64,000 nt of DNA, from contig NMRA01000384.1 in NCBI GenBank assembly GCA_002633005.1, forward strand, positions 234,064 to 298,063, in the 5' to 3' direction. A model generated the notes under the pieces. It was not told the DNA's origin, made no database searches, and was given only the letters and a program-made list of their open reading frames with translations. This DNA comes from Phoronis australis. Lineage: Eukaryota > Phoronida > Phoronidae. Every line of letters begins with the position of its first letter. Within the stretch, counting starts at the first letter, position 1. This document shows positions 60,801-64,000 of the stretch, one piece after another. Made by a program: the position numbers and the translations under genes.

Positions 60801-62323
60801 ACCAACCCTCTGTTGCCGTACTCAGATGCCAGGTGCAGAGCTGTGTTTGAGTCCTGCAAAATCGAGTGCATTAATCCATGAAGTAATTAAACACTTCCAT
60901 TCTTCTGTGAAACCTTCAACTGCTCAAAGTTACGTAGGACCCTACAAAAATGTCCAAATTTGATGCGCGTCATATTCAGAAATAACTAGCGGGACTTGTA
61001 TGAAAGTTTCAGACAGTAACACTTTACACACTATTAAACACTTTGAGAATAACATATCCTACTTTTGCATAAGAGGCCATCAACAATGGGAATTTCGTGG
61101 TTTTCATGAAAAAATAAAGGTGCATGAAATGAAAAATGAATGTTTTAGAAAACTGTAACAGCGTTTTTGAGATCTCGTCTTGTAGATTTACATAAATAAG
61201 ATATTGTATTGTTATTTATATTGTTGCTTTGCTATCAATGTACCTACCTTTTACTTAAAAATATGTACACGTAACTCGAATTAATGACAAATTGGTCATT
61301 GTATGATTTGTCATTTACATTGACTTCTACAACTGGTAATGAACACCCGGCAAGAACATGTACAGTATTAGAAAAAAATACAAAACGAATAGAGTACTTC
61401 GGCCCAGCAGTTCACAGATATTTAGTCTTAGTAGTGTCAATCAATCATAACGTCGGCTCCAGGTAGCGAGTCGACCTGTGCCATATAAGGAAAATTAACA
61501 GTTTCACGTGACAGGACCACCATGGTTGTCGGAATTTTAGGAAACGTGTAAGAATTAAGCATGTACTGTCAATCTGCAGCAAGGACCTTTTTGGAAAGTT
61601 AACCTGTAGTGGTACAAAATGATCGATGGAAAGCGCCATTACCAGTAATGTGAGTGTGTCATAGAGAACCCGCCAGCATGCGATGTCGCCGATTCAGACG
61701 AGATTCGAAATAAGACTTGAAAGCAACGGAAGCCAATTTATTTCAACAGATGCTTGAGAAATGAAACTAATGTACAATGAAAACACCACAATTAGGAGGC
61801 AATTTTCCGAACTCCAAAGAGACGAGTGTGCCTAAACGCTCCAAACATTCGCTTGTCCCCAGTGCGACCGGAAGGTGAACGTCCACCGTCTCACCCAGCG
61901 ACTTATTAGTCGCAGTGGCAACTGAGCGAGTGGTCAAGTATATTCATATACAAAAAGTTGCATAAGTTTCTCTTCCTGAACATCAATTGCAATCTTCGCC
62001 TCTTGTAACCTTGAACATACGCACTCCACAATCCTGCCTACACCTTGCGCCTTGCCACTGTTTCTGCGTCGTGTCTACTCGGACGTTTGACACCGCTTCT
62101 CGTGCTCCGTATCACTTTAAGTCCAAACGGAAATTACAGACTACAGGACAATATCGCGCAGTAAATGTACAATACAATTTGATTAGACACAAGGGGTCGG
62201 TAGACGACGTTTACATGTACGTACATTTTCATCGTTTTCTTCTATTGGAAAGTCAATGCTCCAATTGTGGCCAAGGAATTTTGTCAACTCCGCAAGGTCA
62301 CCCGTCTTGAGAGCACATTTCAA
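29570..62323 (-). CDS. Gene B: ankyrin-central domain-caspase (multi-exon, 5' end missing)
   Basis: Fifteen minus-strand exons join to 2436 nt (811 aa plus stop): 62225-62323, 60755-60853, 59348-59446, 57996-58094, 54946-55044, 50345-50443, 47132-47212, 46456-46567, 43194-43993, 42709-42742, 34187-34285, 33222-33409, 30965-31052, 30171-30344 and 29570-29835. Order: ankyrin cap (1-33), five repeats (34-198), C-cap (199-225), acidic linker (226-262), central region shared with gene A (263-529), micro-exon (530-540), caspase domain (541-811) with His about 633 and Cys about 676. No CARD, DED or death domain was seen; ankyrins plus the central region occupy the prodomain position. The whole-codon sum and matching phases support the model. 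The start exon is unknown. The likely role is a caspase gated by ankyrin-mediated sensing, by inference. Confidence 0.82.
30171..30344 (-). CDS. Gene B exon: caspase catalytic Cys
   Basis: A phase-1 exon (acceptor TTGTTTCAG, donor GTAAAC) holds CPKVFVYQSCRVDEAD, equivalent to KPKxFxxQACRG. The catalytic Cys is about residue 676. Ala is replaced by Ser and the conserved Gly after Arg is replaced by Val. An Ala/Arg-rich linker with Asp residues follows (possible p20/p10 processing sites), then PPDSDMLTAYATTEG, matching the p10 start 'DxLxAYSTxPG'. Confidence 0.93.
30965..31052 (-). CDS. Gene B exon: caspase segment between His and Cys
   Basis: An 88-nt exon (phase 0 in, phase 1 out, donor GTACGT) encodes DGIYTIDGPLITFKEICSYF and GDKLSKMR. 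This corresponds to the caspase segment 'G-x-I-x-x-x-D-x-x-x-x-x-x-x-I-x-x-x-F-x-x-x-x-C-x-x-L-x-x-K' just before the QACRG strand. The spacing fits exactly between the neighbouring exons. Confidence 0.92.
31128..31405. repeat. Terminal-inverted-repeat element with tRNA-like centre
   Basis: About 75 bp at each end are reverse complements (left core GCATGTGCGACCTCTGGTGG, mirrored on the right). The interior (31224-31301) begins TCAGAATC and ends GATTCTGA, contains a box A-like CAGTGGTAAGAT and a box B-like GTTTCAAACCTG, and so resembles a degenerate tRNA-derived unit. It lies in a gene B intron between caspase exons. No certain target-site duplication is seen. Confidence 0.7.
32016..32695. mobile_element. 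DNA-transposon remnant carrying a THAP domain
   Basis: Inverted ends ACGTCATGGGTTGAAC (near 32018) and its complement GTTCAACCCATGACGT (near 32669-32685) enclose about 0.67 kb. Inside is a broken THAP zinc-finger coding region on the plus strand. A minus frame at 32377-32646 encodes an acidic peptide (ELESDDDYEQELNKYYEE) of unknown origin. THAP domains are the DNA-binding modules of P-element-type transposases, so a transposon remnant is the simplest reading. It lies in a gene B intron. Confidence 0.62.
32128..32345 (+). pseudogene. Frameshifted THAP zinc-finger domain
   Basis: One frame gives RYVSGGCSNSSQAE, the N-terminal THAP strand with its second zinc Cys. A different frame then gives KVAQKWHRFVRRTRMW, and LCSAQFEDSCFH, corresponding to the THAP 'CSxHF' zinc pair with His replaced by Gln. 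The frame change and the lost ligand show a decayed domain. Confidence 0.68.
33222..33409 (-). CDS. Gene B exon: caspase large subunit with catalytic His
   Basis: A 188-nt exon (phase 1 in, phase 0 out, donor GTGAGC) encodes the caspase core: ERELTKTFQQIL, YIVLHGKDLNKDKF and FSQLICFILSHGKK. The SHG carries the catalytic His, about residue 633. The order and spacing match the caspase p20 fold (helix 1, strand 2, helix 2, strand 3). Confidence 0.94.
33886..33886. other. Single ambiguous base
   Basis: One N sits in a gene B intron, 477 bp upstream (in gene order) of a caspase exon, with no effect on coding. Confidence 0.95.
34187..34285 (-). CDS. Gene B exon: first caspase strand
   Basis: A 99-nt exon (phase 1-1) encodes DYPRAGKGLVVIINNVNF, the opening strand of the caspase fold ('G-x-x-[LVI]-I-I-N-N-x-x-F'). 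A highly charged tail (EEERARRRRD) follows where caspases have 'RxGTxxD'. It joins the micro-exon by G|GT. Confidence 0.93.
34600..35110. repeat. Dispersed repeat, copy 2
   Basis: This is the second copy of the family at 11960-12560, in the same orientation. It ends with a segment reading ATTGAGATTAATAAAGTGA. It lies in the long gene B intron. Confidence 0.75.
35110..37762. other. Part of an 8.4 kb gene B intron
   Basis: No exon-like frame with caspase, ankyrin or other domain similarity is seen. The region includes degenerate TTAGGG-rich blocks (35700-35890 and 37130-37490). A minus frame at 36441-36815 is open for 124 codons, but I recognise no domain in it. Confidence 0.5.
37130..37490. 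repeat. Degenerate TTAGGG-containing minisatellite
   Basis: Units of roughly 50-70 bp recur with the pattern CCCCTC-GAT-TTAGGGTTA. A related block lies at about 35700-35890. The embedded TTAGGGTTAGGG-like runs resemble telomere repeats, but the longer unit shows it is an interstitial minisatellite. Confidence 0.6.
37780..38180. repeat. Minisatellite of TTGC(A/G)GCAAAC units, left array
   Basis: Many 10-45 bp units carry the core TTGCAGGAAACTT or TTGCGGCAAAC. The array degrades to the right. The plus frame stays open for about 90 codons only because the unit avoids stops. Confidence 0.78.
39006..39150. repeat. Four copies of a palindromic 22-mer
   Basis: GAAATTCGATGGACTGAATT occurs at 39009, again at 39049, and in shorter forms at about 39092 and 39129. 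Its GAAATTC/GAATTTC ends are reverse complements, so each copy can form a small stem. The core TTCGATGGA also occurs near 57470 and 58530. Confidence 0.7.
39999..40315. repeat. Three tandem copies of a 108-bp unit
   Basis: The block TGCCTCTAGGGCTGTTGATT through ATCAAGGAA-CTCTTGG is repeated at about 40011, 40120 and 40227. The third copy is the most diverged and truncated. It lies in a gene B intron, inside the possible 4.8 kb element. Confidence 0.85.
41318..41397. repeat. Dispersed repeat, copy 2
   Basis: This is the second copy of the family at 22479-22556, same orientation, sharing GGTGATCAGTGCA and the CCACATGCG core. It sits in a gene B intron. Confidence 0.75.
42230..42530. repeat. 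Minisatellite of TTTGC-GGC units, right array (inverted relative to 37780)
   Basis: Copies of GTTTGCGGC, GCAAGCTTGC and GCAGCAA recur. The orientation is the reverse of the left array, and the outer boundary TTTTTGGTATG mirrors the left boundary. Confidence 0.78.
42709..42742 (-). CDS. Gene B 34-nt micro-exon (joint between central domain and caspase)
   Basis: A 34-nt exon (VTEGHDSDMAV plus one base) has a clear CTCTTACAG acceptor and GTATGT donor. It enters at phase 0 and leaves at phase 1, connecting the central exon to the first caspase exon. Gene A has an exon of the same length and phase in the same position. Confidence 0.82.
43194..43993 (-). CDS. Gene B central-domain exon
   Basis: An 800-nt exon (phase 1 in, phase 0 out, donor GTAAAC) of about 267 residues is paralogous to gene A exon 10009-10772. 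It shares HPQKI, VANIT, LEGKELV, a WC in the middle, FDCMFCP, SHQCDSE, IDKNVCEGTEP and a final RQIVK at the donor. The N-terminal part (NGVTVKPKANCSAHVTVTY) is predicted to be beta-rich. There are no membrane segments or known catalytic motifs. The family is unassigned. Confidence 0.9.
44707..44938. other. 232-base assembly gap
   Basis: A run of N lies in the intron between the acidic linker exon and the central exon. The bases on the two sides (CATTCAGGAACCC and GTTCCTGAACTGATGA) are imperfect inverted copies, so a palindromic repeat probably defeated assembly. Confidence 0.95.
45501..45656. mobile_element. hAT-type MITE with 8-bp target-site duplication
   Basis: Ends CAGTGCTGTAGTGG and CCACTACAGCACTG are exact 14-bp inverted repeats. 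They are flanked by the identical direct 8-mer GTTATAAG (45493-45500 and 45657-45664). CA...TG termini and an 8-bp duplication are diagnostic of hAT elements. At 156 bp it is non-autonomous. Confidence 0.93.
46456..46567 (-). CDS. Gene B acidic linker exon
   Basis: A 112-nt exon (phase 0 in, phase 1 out, donor GTAAGT) encodes a basic patch (MKAKRKSS) followed by an acidic stretch (EGELPEVEDFDDMEGE). The patch looks like a short nuclear-localisation-type or phosphorylation region; that is inference. It occupies the place of the gene A linker exon. Confidence 0.82.
47132..47212 (-). CDS. Gene B ankyrin C-cap exon
   Basis: An 81-nt, phase 0-0 exon encodes DRQTPDDICGKSLSGKK and ends EKMEELFQ. 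The TP-D-x turn and the short length match a C-terminal capping half-repeat of an ankyrin domain. Gene A has no visible equivalent. Confidence 0.85.
47376..48107. mobile_element. Degenerate hAT-like element with GGCGGAT ends
   Basis: The left end TAGGCGGATTTAGGGGGG and the right end CTAGATCCGCCACTG are inverted relatives, and both carry adjacent G- or C-runs. The flanks TATCCCA and TATCCCT suggest a decayed 8-bp duplication. A tRNA-like stretch lies inside. An unresolved base at 47404 interrupts the G-run. Confidence 0.6.
47797..47862 (+). repeat. tRNA-like sequence (SINE head)
   Basis: Box A-like TGGTGTAGTGGTAACGC and box B-like GAGTTCAAGTC are spaced about 35 bp apart. It is close to the box A of the element at 21629, so both likely descend from the same tRNA-derived family. 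A T-rich tract follows within 40 bp. Confidence 0.62.
48140..48970. repeat. CTCF-motif-like repeat array, minor copy
   Basis: Same family as 55380-57072. Motif positions include GCCACCAGGTGGCGCC at 48503, a diverged copy at 48650 (147 bp on), one at about 48788 and one at about 48954. It lies in a gene B intron and has no conserved reading frame. Confidence 0.75.
50160..50300. repeat. Dispersed repeat, inverted copy of 17265-17425
   Basis: The reverse complement shares AACGTCGACGC and CCTATCGAAGTTATC with the earlier copy, in the same order. It lies immediately downstream (gene order) of ankyrin exon 50345-50443. Confidence 0.75.
50345..50443 (-). CDS. Gene B ankyrin repeat 5
   Basis: A 99-nt, phase 0-0 exon with donor GTATTC. 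It starts KGNTPLHYASRFGQ and ends ILLREGADIAVVNQ. It is very close to the ankyrin consensus. Confidence 0.94.
51608..54729. mobile_element. 3.1 kb non-autonomous hAT-like element with perfect 8-bp duplication
   Basis: The direct 8-mer GCAGTCTC occurs at 51600-51607 and 54730-54737. Immediately inside are inverted ends CATAGACA-ACACATAGA and the complementary TCTATGTATTAAGATGTCTATG. A second inverted block deeper in reads GACGCCATATTGGAGAGTG and its complement. There are CA...TG termini and an 8-bp duplication as in hAT. No transposase-length frame is present. Confidence 0.88.
52080..53878. mobile_element. Nested inverted-repeat element inside the hAT-like element
   Basis: TGAAAAATGACCCCGGG near 52083 is mirrored by GGGGTCATTTTTCACGAGG near 53856. 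TAAATTTAATGTGAA near 52150 is mirrored by TTCACATTAAATTTA near 53820. The inner pair of repeats lies symmetrically, so a separate element may have inserted into the larger one, or these are its subterminal repeats. Confidence 0.5.
54946..55044 (-). CDS. Gene B ankyrin repeat 4
   Basis: A 99-nt, phase 0-0 exon with donor GTAATT. It starts DKRTPLHWAALNGR and ends LLVICGADVSAPDE. The first helix has WAALNG, a strong ankyrin consensus. Confidence 0.95.
55380..57072. repeat. Satellite-like array with CTCF-like motif every ~147 bp
   Basis: Eleven degenerate copies of GCCACYAGGKGGCRC occur near 55384, 55530, 55676, 55831, 55974, 56111, 56273, 56412, 56550, 56712 and 56861, so the mean spacing is about 148 bp. 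Three successive sub-units form a higher-order repeat of about 440 bp (for example 55530, 55974, 56412, 56861). Shared blocks include TCCGTCCGAAAGTCG and ATCATATAAATACAC-T. The array ends in a 12-bp minisatellite (about 56985-57072) of GGACGGACGCC units. Confidence 0.85.
56985..57072. repeat. GC-rich 12-bp minisatellite
   Basis: Units of CGGACGCCGGACGGACGC repeat about seven times and grade into GGAC tetranucleotides (GGACGGACGGACGG). It caps the 3' end of the CTCF-like array and is followed by ATGACGGCATAATGCGC. Confidence 0.85.
57796..57890. repeat. AAT/AAC microsatellite
   Basis: A run of TAA triplets grades into AACAAT and AATAAC hexamers, about 95 bp. It sits inside the duplicated segment but is absent from the second copy. 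Confidence 0.9.
57996..58094 (-). CDS. Gene B ankyrin repeat 3
   Basis: A 99-nt, phase 0-0 exon with donor GTATAG. It starts QKQTPLHCAAIGGH and ends LLLKYRAAVDAVDE. It is almost the same as the next upstream exon. GAD is changed to RAA in the loop. Confidence 0.95.
59348..59446 (-). CDS. Gene B ankyrin repeat 2
   Basis: A 99-nt, phase 0-0 exon with donor GTATAG. It starts HDQTPLHCAAIGGH and ends LLLKYRASVDAGDK. It differs from repeat 3 at only a few residues, all near the ends, showing a recent exon duplication. Confidence 0.95.
59604..59772. mobile_element. Possible hAT-like MITE fragment
   Basis: The left end CAGGGACGGATCCAGGATTTTG and right end CTCTAAATCCACACTG are imperfect inverted relatives of the element at 47376. 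The flanking 8-mers agree only in part, so it is decayed or truncated. A similar left end (CAGGGGCGGATCGTGG) occurs at 11234. Confidence 0.5.
60755..60853 (-). CDS. Gene B ankyrin repeat 1
   Basis: A 99-nt, phase 0-0 exon with donor GTAACT. It starts DSNTALHLASEYGN and ends LLQQQANVTIRNR. It resembles type B of gene A (NTALH) in its opening turn. Confidence 0.92.
62225..62323 (-). CDS. Gene B ankyrin N-cap exon
   Basis: A 99-nt exon, phase 0-0, acceptor TTGTTTCAG, donor GTACGT. The translation LKCALKTGDLAELTKFL followed by an acidic end (EENDEN) fits an ankyrin N-cap helix pair lacking the TPLH turn. There is no start codon, so at least one upstream exon is missing. Confidence 0.72.
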
Positions 62324-63339
62324 CTGAAACAAAGTAAAGTGAGCGGAACCAAGATGTTAAATGGTACAACGTTATTTCATAACCGAAGTGATCTCTGTCA
62401 AACTTTTGTTTTGCTGTAAAGCGAGATTATTGCCACTGTTCGAAGTGCTGGATAGAGTTCATTAACTGAGGACCTCGCTAAATCCAGACAAAAATCACGT
62501 CTTTTAGTTTAAAATGCGCGCCAATATCTACCGTAATCTCTCCGCGAAGTCTTGCTTTTAGCGAGGTCTTCAGTAGCGATACTGGACTCAGTCCTGGTTT
62601 AACTAATAGGGATGGAAAGTGATTACGTCACGCCCCTATCATCTACTCCATATTGGAGACCAACAATATGACGGTGGCCTTTCTACTATACTTGTATCAA
62701 CACATTTGTTTCAAACCGGTAAAATTCGACAAAAATTGCATGGCGCATAAGATGACACGCCGTGGCAAGTCACATTTTACAGCCTGAACTCAGGCAAGAA
62801 CGGGCTGACACTTGACAGTTGTCCCAAGGTGTCTGGAATCACATTTAATTTCATTAAAGGAACAATTTGAGACCAGTTTCATAACAATCAAAAGTAGGTT
62901 TTTGACGTGGAAAGTGCCGGGTTTAGTTTTGTCGCTTAAGCACATAGACCAACGTCGGTTGGGTTGCTGAAAACTGGATTAGTTTGGTTGTTTCATGATG
63001 TCAAGGGCATAGCAACATGATGTGTAATAATGCAACGCTGGTATTCAGCGCATAAGTTTTATACGACTGAGCAGTGAAATTTTGAGAAAATGAACCATAA
63101 TCCCCAACCGGTACGACCCACGCTTATAACGATATTAGCTACAAAAATAAACGTGGCTTGCCCCCCCCCCATTCATTGATATTTTGTAGCTGCAATGCAA
63201 CTAACATTAAGGCGGCGCACCCAATAGGTTTTGTTTCGTGGTTGAATTTGCCTACCCCAATTCAATAAAAATCCTTTTTTTTCGCCTACTGGGTCGGCTG
63301 GGACTTGGACGAGTCGTAAGTTTTGTGTTTACCCTTACG
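62324..63339. other. Upstream of gene B, no supported exon
   Basis: This should hold the gene B start exon or promoter, but I could not fix one. A C-run at about 63160 and a T-run at about 63270 are the only simple structures. The start may lie beyond the window or inside it without a clear signal. Confidence 0.4.
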
Positions 63340-64000
63340 AAAATAATCTATAGGATATTATAGAATCCAATAAGATTTCCTATATAAATATTGATTTCTT
63401 ATAGGATTTCCTATAGGACCAAGACTACCTAAGGAATTCAAATCTATTGATTTTCCTATAAGATCTCATTGAGCTTGATGTAGAATTATATTAAACTTCC
63501 TTGAAAATGCTATTGAACTTTCTATAGAATCTTTTGGAGTTTCCTATAAGATCCTATTGAACTTCCAACAGAATTCTATTGAACTTCTTATAGAATCCAA
63601 CTGATCTTCTCATACAATACTATTGAACTTCCTATAGTATCCTATTGAACCTTACTATAGGATCCTATTGAACCTTACTATAGGATCCTATTGAACGTTA
63701 TATAGGATTCTATTGAATTTCCTATAGAATCAAATTGAACTCCAAATAGAATCCTATTGAATTTCCTTTCCTATTGAACTTCATGAAGAATTCTATTGAA
63801 ATTCCTTTAGAACCCTATTGAACTTCCTATAGGCTCCTGTTGAGCTTCATTCAGAATCCTATAAGCAATTCTATAGATTCTTAGTGTGCTTCTAATAGAA
63901 TTCTATTGAACTTCCAATAGGATCATATTGAACTTTCTTTAGGATCCTATTGAACTTCATGAAAAATTCTATTGAAATTCCTTTAGAACCCTATTGAACT
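63340..64000. repeat. 22-bp satellite with 176-bp higher-order repeat, cut by window end
   Basis: Units near CCTATTGAACTTCCTATAGA repeat to the end of the window. A distinctive variant (CCTATTGAACTTCATGAA, then TTCTATTGAAATTCCTTTAG) occurs at 63770 and again at 63946, 176 bp later, which is eight units of 22. The array has no stable reading frame. Its far edge is outside the window. Confidence 0.92.

Noticed and set aside
61445-61500. Possible ankyrin remnant (PGADVMID on the minus strand)
   Set aside because: Only a GADV-like loop is present; no TPLH turn and no 99-nt exon borders.

Overview
This window is AT-rich eukaryotic DNA. It has interrupted genes with short exons and kilobase introns, many fossil transposons, tRNA-derived repeats and satellites, and a few assembly gaps (N runs). 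No bacterial-style gene organisation is present. The long introns, hAT, Penelope and THAP-type transposon debris, and protein families (ankyrin repeats, caspase, FAM111/HtrA-like trypsin fold) fit a marine invertebrate such as a hemichordate, amphioxus, lophotrochozoan or cnidarian. I cannot name the species.

The main content is two tandem, same-strand (minus) paralogous genes that I assembled exon by exon from splice sites and reading phase. Gene B (62323 down to 29570) encodes an ankyrin cap, five 33-residue ankyrin repeats, a C-cap, an acidic linker, a central region of about 265 aa, an 11-residue micro-exon and a C-terminal caspase protease domain. Gene A (24944 down to 4181) encodes an ankyrin cap, eight 33-residue ankyrin repeats, a linker, a homologous central region of about 255 aa, a micro-exon of exactly the same size (34 nt, phase 0 to phase 1), and then a trypsin-like serine protease domain with His, Asp and Ser motifs in three exons. 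The recovered exons sum to 2781 nt (926 aa plus stop) for A and 2436 nt (811 aa plus stop) for B. Both are whole numbers of codons with matching phases at every junction and end at natural stop codons. The 5' start exon of each gene was not found.

The notable reading is a modular pair: the same ankyrin sensor, the same unclassified central domain and the same intron/exon joint, with two unrelated proteases plugged in at an identical phase-1 intron. This resembles receptor-effector swapping in innate immune or cell-death systems. That function is inference; the architecture is seen in the sequence.

Layout: 1-4180 no supported gene; 4181-24944 gene A; 24945-29569 intergenic, with a Penelope GIY-YIG fragment and a large inverted repeat; 29570-62323 gene B. 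Gene B introns hold a THAP-transposon remnant, TTAGGG-like minisatellites, a composite element with inverted 'TTTGCGGCAAGC' ends, an hAT MITE with an 8-bp target-site duplication, a 3.1 kb hAT-like element with a perfect 8-bp duplication, and an array of CTCF-like motifs spaced about 147 bp apart. From 62324 to the end there is no supported gene, and 63340-64000 is a 22-bp satellite with a 176-bp higher-order period.
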